Shown here one piece after another: positions 41,678 through 50,595 of a stretch of 51,373 bases of DNA (positions are counted from its first letter, which is position 1; the number at the start of each line of letters is the position of its first letter). The notes beneath the pieces were generated by a model, which did no database searches, had not been told where the DNA came from, and saw only the letters and a program-made list of their open reading frames with translations. Position numbers and translations under genes: made by a program. Source of the stretch: an uncultured Sulfolobales archaeon (GTDB lineage Archaea > Thermoproteota > Thermoprotei_A > Sulfolobales > NBVN01); NCBI GenBank assembly GCA_937949785.1, contig CALEDH010000015.1, positions 1 to 51,373 on the forward strand, given 5' to 3'.

Positions 41678-42784
41678 ATGAAGCACTCACCACTGATAGA
41701 TGTTGAGAGGGCTTATAGAGCTAATCTAGGTGTATTCGCTGATTGGTTAACCCCTTTAGACTTCGGAGACCCTACTAATGAGTGTAAGGAGGTTAGAGCT
41801 AAGGTAGGAGTCTTTAATATAAGCCATATGGGCAGGCTACTTATTAGGGGTAGTAAATCATATGAATTCCTCCAGAAATTAGTTACGAAGGACTTAAGCA
41901 GGTTAGGGCCTGGAGGTATGAGCGGGCCTGCGTTAATCCTCAATAAATCCGGTGGGATTAAGGATGATGTTATGATTTATAAGTTAAGTGATTATGAGTG
42001 GTTAATGGTATGTAACGCTGTTAATAAGGATAAGGATATTCAGTGGATGTTGATGATTAAGGATGGGTTAGGCATGTCAAGTAATGACTTAATCATTGAA
42101 GACCTCACAGACAGATCTGTGTTAATAGCTATTCAAGGACCTAAATCCCTCGAATTCCTCGAATCGCTAGGTATGAAGGACGTAGGTAGTATTAAGCTAT
42201 TAAACTTTATTCGAGGGCTTAAAGTTAGCGATATTGAAACATTTTTAATTAGCCGTAGCGGTTGGACTGGTGAGGAGGTAAGGTCCTACGGATTTGAGGT
42301 GTGGTCCGACATACCTAATGGTGTTAAGATGTATAGAAGGCTTCTTGAGATGGGGGTTAGACCTGCTGGCCTCATAGCACGTGATATACTGAGGACTGAG
42401 ATGGGTTACGTACTATACGGCAATGATATTAACGAAGATTTAAGTCCTATTGAAGCTAGGTATTGGATAGCGCTTACGAAGGATAAGGAAGAATGTATTG
42501 GTTGTGAGGAGGTCTGGCGTAGATATGAGGAAGGTATTAACAGGTTAAGGTTAGGTTTTAAGTTGAAGAAGAATATTAGGGTAATACCTAGGCATGGGTA
42601 TAAGGTCTTAGCTGGGGGTAAAACTGTTGGGGAGGTGACGAGCGGTGCGTACTCACCAACAATTGAGAGGTGTATAGGGATGGGTTACATTAAGACCTCA
42701 CATACGTACTTAGATTACAGCCTAGACATACTTATTAGAGGTATGAGGTATGAGATTAAAATATGTGATTTCCCATTTATTTAG
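41678..42784 (+). CDS. gcvT: Aminomethyltransferase, glycine cleavage T-protein
   Basis: 368 residues. VGVFNISHMGRLLIRG, IKDDVMIYKL, AIQGPKS and SRSGWTGEEVRSYGFEV, then RPAGLIARDILRTEMGYVLYGNDI, match GcvT; the Asp in IARDILR is the conserved catalytic one. It moves the C1 unit from aminomethyl-GcvH to the pterin cofactor and releases ammonia. In this organism that carrier is probably methanopterin-like, given the cofactor cluster at 16.9-19.6 kb. The last base of its stop codon is the first base of the gcvH GTG. Confidence 0.95.
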   Translation: MKHSPLIDVERAYRANLGVFADWLTPLDFGDPTNECKEVRAKVGVFNISHMGRLLIRGSKSYEFLQKLVTKDLSRLGPGGMSGPALILNKSGGIKDDVMIYKLSDYEWLMVCNAVNKDKDIQWMLMIKDGLGMSSNDLIIEDLTDRSVLIAIQGPKSLEFLESLGMKDVGSIKLLNFIRGLKVSDIETFLISRSGWTGEEVRSYGFEVWSDIPNGVKMYRRLLEMGVRPAGLIARDILRTEMGYVLYGNDINEDLSPIEARYWIALTKDKEECIGCEEVWRRYEEGINRLRLGFKLKKNIRVIPRHGYKVLAGGKTVGEVTSGAYSPTIERCIGMGYIKTSHTYLDYSLDILIRGMRYEIKICDFPFI

Positions 42785-43233
42785 TGGTGCAGGTTGTGAT
42801 GGGGAGCTACGTAGTAGTTAAGACGTCGTTAGGTGAGTATTCGATTAGGGTAGGTAATGACATATCGTACGTCGAAAGTGATGAGTGGGTTAGAGTTGAG
42901 GGAAGTGTGGCAGTAGTAGGTATAAGTGACTATGCACAGAAGAAGTTGAGGCAGATAGTTAACGTAGAACTACCTGAAGTCGGTAGGTATGTCGGTAAGG
43001 GTGAGAGCATCGCCATCATAGAATCAGTAAAAGCTGTAAGCGATGTTTATTCCCCTCTAAGCGGTAGGATTATAGAAGTTAATAACTCATTAACACTGCA
43101 TCCAGAACTAATTAATACGGATCCGTATGGTGATGGTTGGTTATTCAAGATTGAAGTGTTAAGGCCTGAGGAGATTAACACGCTATTAAAACCTGAGGAA
43201 TACGTAAATAAGATTATGAGTAGTGAAAAATAA
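42784..43233 (+). CDS. gcvH: Glycine cleavage H-protein
   Basis: 149 residues. GESIAIIESVKAVSDVYSPLSGRI carries the lipoyl-lysine near residue 83 in the expected ESVKA context. It shuttles the aminomethyl group between P and T. The listed GTG overlaps the gcvT stop by one base; ATG at 42799 (MGSYVVVK) is also possible. The dihydrolipoyl dehydrogenase (L-protein) gene is not in the window. Confidence 0.93.
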   Translation: MVQVVMGSYVVVKTSLGEYSIRVGNDISYVESDEWVRVEGSVAVVGISDYAQKKLRQIVNVELPEVGRYVGKGESIAIIESVKAVSDVYSPLSGRIIEVNNSLTLHPELINTDPYGDGWLFKIEVLRPEEINTLLKPEEYVNKIMSSEK

Positions 43234-43672
43234 TATGCCCTTGAAATTACCTCCAAGGGTTAAGGTCTTAGAAGCTCTAGGATGTGTAGCTGATGGTAGG
43301 GTAAAAACCGTAAGTAGTGATGAGGCTGAAGTAGTCTCATCCACCGGTGATAGGATATATAAGGTCAGAGTAGACCTGAAGAACCGTAAGGTCTCCAGCA
43401 ACGATAACGGAACCCTATACCGAAATTATGTCGGGTACCCAATAATGTCGTTCTTAATGGTTAAAGGTGTACTACCATACGATGAAATAATTGCTAACGC
43501 CTTAAAGGGGATTAACTGGCGTAAGGTAAATGAGGAGTTTAAGAACTACTCATTGGTTGAAGCATATGTTAAAGACTTACTTAAGAGTAAGGGGGTTGAT
43601 GAAGTTTATGTCGATAAGGTAATTAGGGAGGTACTAGTAAGGTTAGAGGCCCTAGCATTGACTAAGATGTGA
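43223..43672 (+). CDS. Unknown protein downstream of gcvH
   Basis: 149 residues from GTG 43223, or 145 from ATG 43235 immediately after the gcvH stop. The first half is beta-rich (KVLEALGCVADGRVKTVSSDEAEVV), the second helical (WRKVNEEFKNYSLVEAYVKDLL). No recognised motif. Direct overlap or abutment with gcvH implies co-expression with the T/H pair. Possibly conserved only in relatives. Confidence 0.6.
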   Translation: MKNNMPLKLPPRVKVLEALGCVADGRVKTVSSDEAEVVSSTGDRIYKVRVDLKNRKVSSNDNGTLYRNYVGYPIMSFLMVKGVLPYDEIIANALKGINWRKVNEEFKNYSLVEAYVKDLLKSKGVDEVYVDKVIREVLVRLEALALTKM

Positions 43673-43724
43673 TGTTTACAACGTCGAGTTCAAGACTTAA
43701 GCCAATTCCTGAGGACAGCAGTAT

Positions 43725-44105
43725 ATGGGTAGAAATTACGTAGTATTAAAAGAAGGCTATCAATTAATTATGGAGTTATTCTCACCGTACAGACGTAAGA
43801 TCTACGAGTATAACTCATTAATTAAGGAGACAGGCTATTACTTAAAGCCTATACACCTAGTAGTTAAGAAAGAGTTAAATTTAAAGTACCTGTACTTCGG
43901 AAGGTATTGGTATAGAGTTGTTAGGGGGTATCATGGAAGGATTAAGTGGATATACATAGGTAGGGAGAAACCTGACCCAAACCTACCGGAACCGCCTTTA
44001 AACCCGTTTGAAGGCCTTAAAATAATAGTAAGCGATGGCGACATACTAGTTAGCGAGTACATCTATAAAATACTAACTACCATGATTAATAGGAAAGTTT
44101 CCTGA
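43725..44105 (+). CDS. Unknown basic protein with GRYWYR motif
   Basis: 126 residues. YFGRYWYRVVRGYHGRIKWIYIGREKPDPNLPEPP resembles the short YGRYWYxRYRxxGKxxxKYIGKxxP element seen in several small archaeal and phage-like proteins (DUF6788-like), where it is thought to bind nucleic acid. Start at ATG 43725, 52 nt after the previous gene. Otherwise unknown. Confidence 0.5.
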   Translation: MGRNYVVLKEGYQLIMELFSPYRRKIYEYNSLIKETGYYLKPIHLVVKKELNLKYLYFGRYWYRVVRGYHGRIKWIYIGREKPDPNLPEPPLNPFEGLKIIVSDGDILVSEYIYKILTTMINRKVS

Positions 44106-44367
44106 GTAAATAAAGTCTTACTTACCTCAAATCTAGAGGTACTAAAATCAGCGTTCAATAAACATGCTAACCCCACTACTCTAAACCGATGTTTAATGAC
44201 GTAACGTTCAATTCATAACTTCAACCTAGTTATAAGTTCTTGAGTAGTACTCGGTTGATTGGGATAACGGCTTAGCTCTGCTTAACCATGATGTGAGGAT
44301 GTGTTTAGGAGCCCTACATAATTATTGTTAACCTCTACGTATGAAGTTTTGAGGATATAATTATTAA

Positions 44368-45819
44368 CTATTCGGCAGCGGTCTCGCTTACCTCTTTATA
44401 AGTACTTCTAGCGGTCCTAACTAATTTTAGGAAAACATCTAAACAGCGGTTATATGTGTTGCAGTCCTCCGCACTTGGGTATATGTAAGTCAGTTGTTCA
44501 TATAAGTCCTCTCTCAAGCGATCTAAACTTCCAATATATCCGAGGGCCCTCATAGCGGTTTTCGACGCGCCGAAGACCACAGCATCACGCGGACTCGCAT
44601 GTATGGCTAGGGGTTTACATAACACATTAGAGAATACGTCGGTTAAGTCGGTGTTGTTACAACCCCCTCCAGCGCAGTGGACTCTCTCCACCCTAACTCC
44701 GTTTTCCTCGAGCGCTATGAGAATCACCTTCACAGTAAGCGCTATACCCTCCACGACGGCACGTACGACGTCATCTAGCTTATGTTCTAGGTGAAGTCCG
44801 AGTAACGTAAAGGCTAGGTTAGGGTCTCTGAACGGATACCTCTCACCGCTAAGGAATGGGAGCGCGTATATGCCATCCTTACATGCGATGTCCTTAGTCA
44901 TGGGGAGGGTATCACTACCTAATACCTTCTTAAACCACTCTATAACTACCGTACCGTTGTTTGACGCACCGCCAACTACTCTATAACCGTCGGCAGCATA
45001 GTATGTGAAGAACCTGGCCTCTTGATCTCTATCAATAACCAGCTCATGGAGTAGCGTCCTAATAACCGCGGTTGAGCCAAGATTTAACACGGCGTCCGAC
45101 CCGAAGACACCGTACCCGATGTTCTGAAGAGCGCCGTCGAAAGACCCTAAAACCAACGCTACCTTACCATCAATCCCCACCTCACGTAAGTTCACGTAAT
45201 CGTAAACCTTAGCCCCCTCATAAAGTTCTGGAAGCATCTCCTCACTAACATTAGATAGTTCCAATGATAGTGGCTCCCACTTCAAACTACTTACGTTTAA
45301 AAATCCCGTACCTGAAGCAACTCCGTAGTCAACTACGTGACGCCCTACTAACTTATAGGCTAGGTAGTCCTTAACGAAGCATAGTTTAGAGGTGCTTGTG
45401 AGGGCTCCCCTATCCTTCAACCAAAGCGCCCTACATAGCGGGAAGATAAATATAGGCGGACAGCCAGTCCTCCTGTAGAGTTCCCCACCAAATTCTTCTA
45501 AGACTTTCTGAATCTTCGCCGAGCGGCGGTCTAGGTGAGTTATGACTTTAGTAACTACTTCGAAGTTAGGGTTAAGCAGTGCTAAACCGTGTAGGTATGT
45601 GCTGAGTGATATTGCCTCTACCCTACTCTCATACCCCTTAACTACTTTACGGATTCCCTGTAGCGTTAACTCCCATAATAGCTTAAGGTCATGCTCGGCA
45701 GCTGAGTGAGTTTCAATAATTAAGGGGACCTCGGAAACATAACTTCTTAAAATACCTCTCCCATCATCTACTAAGCCTACCTTAATACTGGAGGTTCCTA
45801 CGTCGACAGATATTATCAT
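44368..45819 (-). CDS. FGGY-family carbohydrate kinase
   Basis: 483 residues. DVGTSSIKVGLVD at residues 5-17 is the first phosphate loop. DYGVASGTGFLNV (near 160), GSFDGALQNIGYG (near 240) with the catalytic Asp, GSTAVIRT and the C-terminal HCAGGGCNNTDL (near 385) are all present. The kinase is complete and should be active. Xylulose, ribulose, gluconate, glycerol and other substrates are all used in this family, and no sugar gene lies beside it, so the substrate is open. The 262-nt gap downstream (44106-44367) shows nothing I can name. Confidence 0.85.
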   Translation of the reverse strand: MIISVDVGTSSIKVGLVDDGRGILRSYVSEVPLIIETHSAAEHDLKLLWELTLQGIRKVVKGYESRVEAISLSTYLHGLALLNPNFEVVTKVITHLDRRSAKIQKVLEEFGGELYRRTGCPPIFIFPLCRALWLKDRGALTSTSKLCFVKDYLAYKLVGRHVVDYGVASGTGFLNVSSLKWEPLSLELSNVSEEMLPELYEGAKVYDYVNLREVGIDGKVALVLGSFDGALQNIGYGVFGSDAVLNLGSTAVIRTLLHELVIDRDQEARFFTYYAADGYRVVGGASNNGTVVIEWFKKVLGSDTLPMTKDIACKDGIYALPFLSGERYPFRDPNLAFTLLGLHLEHKLDDVVRAVVEGIALTVKVILIALEENGVRVERVHCAGGGCNNTDLTDVFSNVLCKPLAIHASPRDAVVFGASKTAMRALGYIGSLDRLREDLYEQLTYIYPSAEDCNTYNRCLDVFLKLVRTARSTYKEVSETAAE

Positions 45820-45943
45820 AGCTATACCTATTTATTATTCAGTAAATTTGATTATATTAATGATTATTAAATTACGGCTGTTTAACTAAGGTGTTAAGCA
45901 ATTGAGCACTAACCATAACTCTAGGACTTTACCTTAAACCTAT

Positions 45944-45958
45944 GAAAAACTTTTTAAG
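45944..45958 (+). promoter_or_regulatory. BRE/TATA upstream of the KH protein-aspS operon
   Basis: GAAAAACTTTTTAAG is a good archaeal BRE plus TATA element, about 55-68 nt before GTG 46012, leaving a leader of roughly 30 nt. Confidence 0.45.
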
Positions 45959-46011
45959 TTGTTGGTTAAAATGTTCTTAGGAGACTTACGGGTAATGAGA
46001 GCTGACCTATA

Positions 46012-46527
46012 GTGAAAATACCGCTGGACCAAATATGCGTTAAGTCTGGTGTGCTCTGCCCCCGATGTCAGGGGTTAGTTGACAGTAGGGCTGTTGAACC
46101 TCATGAGGTTGAGGTTATAAGGGTTCTACTTGAGCTAGAGGATAATGCTGACTTCCAATTCCTTAAAGGTGCTACTTACTATAAAGCGGTTAGGTCAGAC
46201 AATTTCTTAGTCTTATTAATTCATCTACCTGACTCCTATGCAAACCCCCGGCTGATAAGTAAGTTAGATAGGCAGCTGTCGGAGTTACTAGGTGTTAAGG
46301 TCCGCGTAGTAGATAGGTCATCCAATAACATTAAGTCTATAGCACTTCAGTTAATGATGCCTGCTAGAGTCTCCGGGATAAATACATTATGGCTTCCAGA
46401 CGGGTCAACTCAATACATAGTTAGGATCCCTAAGTCTGATAGCAGGTATTTACCGGCGAGTAGGGAGGTTATTGAGGAAGTACTTACTAACTTAATAGGT
46501 AGTAGTGTTAGGATCAGGACTGAGTGA
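46012..46527 (+). CDS. Zinc-finger/KH-domain protein (NusA-like annotation)
   Basis: 171 residues. An N-terminal CVKSGVLCPRCQ zinc-knuckle is followed by two KH-like alpha/beta units (about 35-100 and 115-170, with GVKVRVVDRSSN and GSSVRIRTE as strand ends). Archaeal proteins of this form are often labelled transcription elongation factor NusA-like. It starts at GTG and precedes aspS by 11 nt, a linkage that recurs in archaea. RNA binding is likely; the exact role is not known. Confidence 0.7.
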   Translation: MKIPLDQICVKSGVLCPRCQGLVDSRAVEPHEVEVIRVLLELEDNADFQFLKGATYYKAVRSDNFLVLLIHLPDSYANPRLISKLDRQLSELLGVKVRVVDRSSNNIKSIALQLMMPARVSGINTLWLPDGSTQYIVRIPKSDSRYLPASREVIEEVLTNLIGSSVRIRTE

Positions 46528-46538
46528 AGTGATTCAGC

Positions 46539-47843
46539 ATGGGTAGCATATTCAGAACCCACCTATCTAGTGATGTTAACGAATCAATGGCGGGTTCTGA
46601 AGTAGTCATCGCTGGCTGGGTACATGGTAAGAGAGACTTAGGAGGTAAGAAGTTCTTAATAATTAGGGATAAGGATGGATATATTCAAGTAGTTATTAGT
46701 AAGTCAGACCCTGAGGACCTAATAAAGAAGTTCTACGAGTTAACGCCTGAGTCGGTAATCAGCGTTAGAGGTGTTGTGAGGAGTGATAGGAGGGCTCCCA
46801 GAGGCTTTGAGATAGTGCCTAATTCGATATTAGTTTACAACATAGCTAGTACGCCCCTACCATTAGACGTCACCGGTAAGGTAAGGGCCGATATAGATAC
46901 TAGACTTCGTGAGAGGGTACTCGACCTACGTAGGGAAGAGAATAAGGCAATATTCAAGATAATCTCACTAACCATTAAGTCTATTAGGGAAGAACTATAC
47001 AATAACGGCTTCATAGAAGTTAACACCCCAAAGATAATAGCAACGGCGACTGAGGGGGGCGCCGCACTATTCCCAGTCATATATTTCGGTAGGGAGGCAT
47101 TCCTAGCTCAGAGCCCGCAGCTATATAAAGAGTTACTGGCTGGTGCTTTTGAGAGGGTTTTCGAAATAGCTCCTGCTTGGCGGGCTGAGGAGTCAGACAC
47201 TCCCTACCACCTATCAGAATTCATAAGCGTTGATATTGAGATGGCTTTCGCAAATTACGAATCGGTAATGGAGATCTTAGAAAAAGTGATATATAGGGTG
47301 ATTAAGAACGTTAGTGAGGAGTGCTCTAACGAGCTTAAAGTACTCAACCACGAATTACCGCAGGTAAAGCTTCCGTTTAAGAGGTTTAAATACGTAGATG
47401 TTGTAGAGATTTTGAGGGGGTTAGGCTTAAATATCAGTAAAAAAGACGATATAACGGCCTCAGATCTTAGGATGTTCTCTAAAGAGGTAGGTGAGGATCT
47501 CTATTTCATAGTTAAGTGGCCTTCAAATACGAGGCCTTTCTATACGAAACTATGTGATGACGATCCAGAGTACACAGAGTCATTTGACCTTATATATGAC
47601 TTCCTAGAAGTAGCTTCCGGTAGTTCTAGAGTACATAGTAAGGAGGTATTGATCAGTAGGTTAAGAGAGAAGGGCTTAAATCCTGAGAGCTTTAATTACT
47701 TCCTAAGATGGTTTGATTATGGGATACCGCCACATGCTGGATGGGGTATGGGTCTAAACAGGTTGGCATTAATAGTCACAGGTAGAAATAATGTAAGGGA
47801 GGTAACCCTATTTCCGCGGGATAAGAAGAGGTTAGAACCCTAA
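46539..47843 (+). CDS. aspS: Aspartyl-tRNA synthetase, archaeal type
   Basis: 434 residues, the archaeal AspRS/AsnRS-type class II enzyme. The N-terminal OB fold (VVIAGWVHGKRDLGGKKFLIIRD) binds the anticodon. Motif 2 (FEIAPAWRAEESDTPYHLSEF) and motif 3 (HAGWGMGLNRLALIVTG) are intact, as is the QSPQLYKE segment. Whether it is discriminating, or also makes Asp-tRNA-Asn for amidation, is not clear from sequence. Confidence 0.95.
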   Translation: MGSIFRTHLSSDVNESMAGSEVVIAGWVHGKRDLGGKKFLIIRDKDGYIQVVISKSDPEDLIKKFYELTPESVISVRGVVRSDRRAPRGFEIVPNSILVYNIASTPLPLDVTGKVRADIDTRLRERVLDLRREENKAIFKIISLTIKSIREELYNNGFIEVNTPKIIATATEGGAALFPVIYFGREAFLAQSPQLYKELLAGAFERVFEIAPAWRAEESDTPYHLSEFISVDIEMAFANYESVMEILEKVIYRVIKNVSEECSNELKVLNHELPQVKLPFKRFKYVDVVEILRGLGLNISKKDDITASDLRMFSKEVGEDLYFIVKWPSNTRPFYTKLCDDDPEYTESFDLIYDFLEVASGSSRVHSKEVLISRLREKGLNPESFNYFLRWFDYGIPPHAGWGMGLNRLALIVTGRNNVREVTLFPRDKKRLEP

Positions 47844-48232
47844 CAACTAAGAGGTTCGTCAGTAGTGGTTTCTGCGTAAACAGCGCTCCCTATTATAATT
47901 ACCGCGTAGTGCGGTGTTGTAGGTGTTGCTGGCGGGGATTTACCTAATATCGTACCCCACCGCCGGTGGTGGGGCTGCCTATAAAGCCCTAAAAGTTGGG
48001 GGCGGGCTGGTGACCTCATAATATCTCAAGGCATTTCAACACGGTGAATATCAAGGACGGTTAGTACTTTAGATGTGGGGTTAAGAACTACTTATGTCTG
48101 TGAAAGACGCTAGCTCAGAGCTCATATCGCTGTTAAGTTTTTACTACGAATTAACTTTAAGCTTCTAATATTTAATTTTAAAATTTAATATGCTATAGTG
48201 ATCAGTAGTATATTCGATGGTGGTTATACTTA
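47844..48232. other. 389-nt gap with TnpB-like fragment D
   Basis: Contains fragment D (47955-48010) and, near the right end, A+T-rich promoter sequence (48165-48195) for the gene at 48233, with GATGGTGG before its ATG. No other gene or RNA is visible. Confidence 0.4.
47955..48010 (+). mobile_element. Decayed TnpB 3'-end-like fragment, copy D
   Basis: A CCCCACC...GGTGGGG hairpin (47955-47974) precedes a frame that reads LPIKP, stop, KLGAGW. This is the counterpart of HEVLKAEVG in copy A with one stop. The hairpin plus this word places it in the same family as A, B and C. Confidence 0.4.
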
Positions 48233-48637
48233 ATGCTTAAGCTACATGTTGAGAGGTCTAAGAGTAGTAGCGGTAAGCATGCGTTTAGAAGTTTTTACGT
48301 TGTGGTTGATGGAAAATGCGATAAGTTAGAGGTCATGCCTAAGAATTCGAGGAAGGTTAAAACGCTTTACGTCATCGGTGAGGCATCTGAACATGATGTT
48401 GAGGTACCGAAAGGGTACTTCGCCGTTCAGTTGAAGTTTATTAAATGTTTAAGAGGTAGGGTTAAAGGTGAGATATTGGTCTTCGACTCTAGCGGTGCTT
48501 TATTATGTAGAGCCATCTACAGGAAGCTTAAGGTTAGAGTCCTAGGCTGTAGAGATAATGCACTTGTAAACGTTCTCATCTGTATATGCTCTCAGCTTAA
48601 AATCCCGGTGAAGAAATATGCCTTTATTAAGAGATGA
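48233..48637 (+). CDS. Unknown small protein with cysteines
   Basis: 134 residues, beta-rich for the first 100, basic at both ends, with five or six cysteines (near 29, 69, 92 and three near 106-118). No helix long enough for membrane insertion. It overlaps the next gene by 20 nt, so they are co-translated. No family recognised. It is the first gene of a four-gene unit with Pth2 and TruD. Confidence 0.55.
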   Translation: MLKLHVERSKSSSGKHAFRSFYVVVDGKCDKLEVMPKNSRKVKTLYVIGEASEHDVEVPKGYFAVQLKFIKCLRGRVKGEILVFDSSGALLCRAIYRKLKVRVLGCRDNALVNVLICICSQLKIPVKKYAFIKR

Positions 48638-48953
48638 GGAGTTAATTGAGAGGGTTTCTAAGTCATTAAGATCTTTTAATTTTTTCATATTTCAAAGAAC
48701 CCTATATCCTAAGTTAGTTAGCTTATTGAAATCTGCTGATATGGTTAAGCTTGTCAGGATAAGCGAGCTTAACGGCAATAAGACTTACTACGTATTAGAG
48801 CCAGACCATATCATATGCAGCAATAAGTGTTCGTCGAAGTGCTTACCGGAGGGTGACTTTAAGTGCTATGCTGAATGTATGTATACATGCATATCATCAC
48901 TCATAGAAGTCATTGTAAGCAATCTGAACAGTATTTATAAGAACCCGTCCTAA
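48618..48953 (+). CDS. Cysteine-rich small protein, unknown
   Basis: 111 residues. After a helical N-terminal half, the segment CSNKCSSKCLPEGDFKCYAECMYTC (about 71-95) has six cysteines in CxxxCxxxC...CxxxCxxxC form, suited to a metal centre or disulfide knot. Its start overlaps the previous frame by 20 nt, and pth2 begins 18 nt after its stop. No family recognised. Confidence 0.6.
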   Translation: MPLLRDEELIERVSKSLRSFNFFIFQRTLYPKLVSLLKSADMVKLVRISELNGNKTYYVLEPDHIICSNKCSSKCLPEGDFKCYAECMYTCISSLIEVIVSNLNSIYKNPS

Positions 48954-48971
48954 CTGTTTGTAAGGATAGAT

Positions 48972-49331
48972 GTGGTAGAGGAGTATAAACAAGTAATTAT
49001 TGTGAGGAAAGACCTAAAAATGAGTAAGGGTAAGCTAGCTGTCCAAGTAGCTCATGCCTCAGTAAGCACTGTACTAGAAACTTTAAAGATTAAACCTGAG
49101 TGGGTGTACTTATGGGTTGAGCAAGGTCAGAAGAAAGTAGTGCTTATCTGCGCTTCAGAGTCCGAGCTATTTAAAACCTATGAAGAGTCTAATAGGTTAG
49201 GACTACCTACATCTCTAATATACGATGCCGGTAGGACAGAGTTACCGCCTAATACATTAACCGCCCTAGGAATAGGTCCCGCACCTTCTAGCTTAATTGA
49301 TAAAATTACTAGAAGCTTTAAACTACTTTAA
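48972..49331 (+). CDS. pth2: Peptidyl-tRNA hydrolase, archaeal/eukaryal type
   Basis: 119 residues, the normal Pth2 length. KGKLAVQVAHASV (N-terminal), WGQ-type region LWVEQGQKKVVL and the DAGRTELPPNTLTALGIGP segment near the C-terminus are family signatures. It rescues tRNA from peptidyl-tRNAs that fall off the ribosome. Start is GTG at 48972; truD follows by 10 nt, a common archaeal pair. Confidence 0.95.
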   Translation: MVEEYKQVIIVRKDLKMSKGKLAVQVAHASVSTVLETLKIKPEWVYLWVEQGQKKVVLICASESELFKTYEESNRLGLPTSLIYDAGRTELPPNTLTALGIGPAPSSLIDKITRSFKLL

Positions 49332-49341
49332 GTGATTTTAA

Positions 49342-50553
49342 TTGTTGGAGGCTTCACCCCTAGAAAAATCGTTAGGTATTGACTACTACGTCTGCGATGA
49401 ATTAAATTTAAGTAACTTACTAGAGTTTAGGAAGTCACCGGAAACTTTTAAGGTCTTCGAACTTTCGTTAGAAGGGGTTAAAGCAACTCCTGAGTTATGC
49501 GGTTTGAGAGGATCATCTGAGGTTATTGCCGAGGGTTACGCATACTACGTAATGTGTAAGGAGGGGGTTGATGCATTCTACACCATCCAGCTACTTAACA
49601 AGTTTTTCAGGACCGATATCGGTTACGCGGGTTTGAAGGATACCGATAGCTACTCATGTCAATTCATTTCATTAAATGTTAAGCATTTAAGAAGCGGTTT
49701 AAGGAACTATTACTCTTTAGGACCTCTAAAACTCTGCTTCTACAAGCTTCTTAACTACCCTATAAGAAGGGGTTACCTCCTAGGCAACGTGTTTAACGTA
49801 TTCCTATCGTTTAAAAGTGTTCGAAACGTTTTTGAGGAAGAACTACATAGTATTAATGGACTGCTTCGATCTACGACCCTACCAAATTACTACGGTTATC
49901 AAAGATTCGGTACTATTAGACCTGTTACCCACTTAATAGGTAACGCCATTACGAATCGTAGGTGGGATGAAGCCGTTAGACTCATCGCTGGCTTCCCACA
50001 CCCTTCAGAGAGCCGTAATATAGTGGTGGCTAGGGAGGAGTTTGAAGCGAGTAATTATGGTAGGGCATTTAAGTTATTCCCATATAGCTGCTGGATAGAA
50101 CGTAGGATATGTAAGGCGATGATGATGTATGGAGATCCGTTAAGGGCTATTAACTCATTACCTATTGATGTTAAACTTTTTTATGTAGAGGCCTATCAAT
50201 CTTATTTGTTTAATAAAGCTTTAAGCAATGCGTTAAGAACCTTAGGCAGTGCTGAAGACGTTAGAAATATTTGTGAAACTTTAGTAGTTCCAGGCAGTAA
50301 TATGGGGTTACGTAACGGTATATGCTCGTCATTAGTCCGTGAAGTCATGGAAAGCGAGGATGTAAGTCAGGAAGACTTCGTAATTGATGAATTGAAAATC
50401 ATTGCTAAGAGTCATGTTAGGGAGTCCACATTTAAAGTTGGTGAGTTAAGCCTGAAGACCACACCTAATGGTGTTTGGATGGAGTTCGTACTGCCCAGAA
50501 GTTCTTATGCCTCAATAATGCTTAGAGAAATTTTGAAAAGCCCTGTTCATTGA
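49342..50553 (+). CDS. truD: tRNA pseudouridine(13) synthase
   Basis: 403 residues. IGYAGLKDTDSYSCQFISL has the catalytic Asp near residue 100. YYGYQRFGTIRPVTHLIG and SYLFNKALS are further TruD markers. It isomerises U13 of tRNA-Glu and others. The start is TTG at 49342 (or 49345) after AGTGA. It comes directly after pth2. Confidence 0.93.
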   Translation: MLEASPLEKSLGIDYYVCDELNLSNLLEFRKSPETFKVFELSLEGVKATPELCGLRGSSEVIAEGYAYYVMCKEGVDAFYTIQLLNKFFRTDIGYAGLKDTDSYSCQFISLNVKHLRSGLRNYYSLGPLKLCFYKLLNYPIRRGYLLGNVFNVFLSFKSVRNVFEEELHSINGLLRSTTLPNYYGYQRFGTIRPVTHLIGNAITNRRWDEAVRLIAGFPHPSESRNIVVAREEFEASNYGRAFKLFPYSCWIERRICKAMMMYGDPLRAINSLPIDVKLFYVEAYQSYLFNKALSNALRTLGSAEDVRNICETLVVPGSNMGLRNGICSSLVREVMESEDVSQEDFVIDELKIIAKSHVRESTFKVGELSLKTTPNGVWMEFVLPRSSYASIMLREILKSPVH

Positions 50554-50595
50554 AAAACTTAATTGTTGGGATATAACTAACTGCTTATTAAGGCC

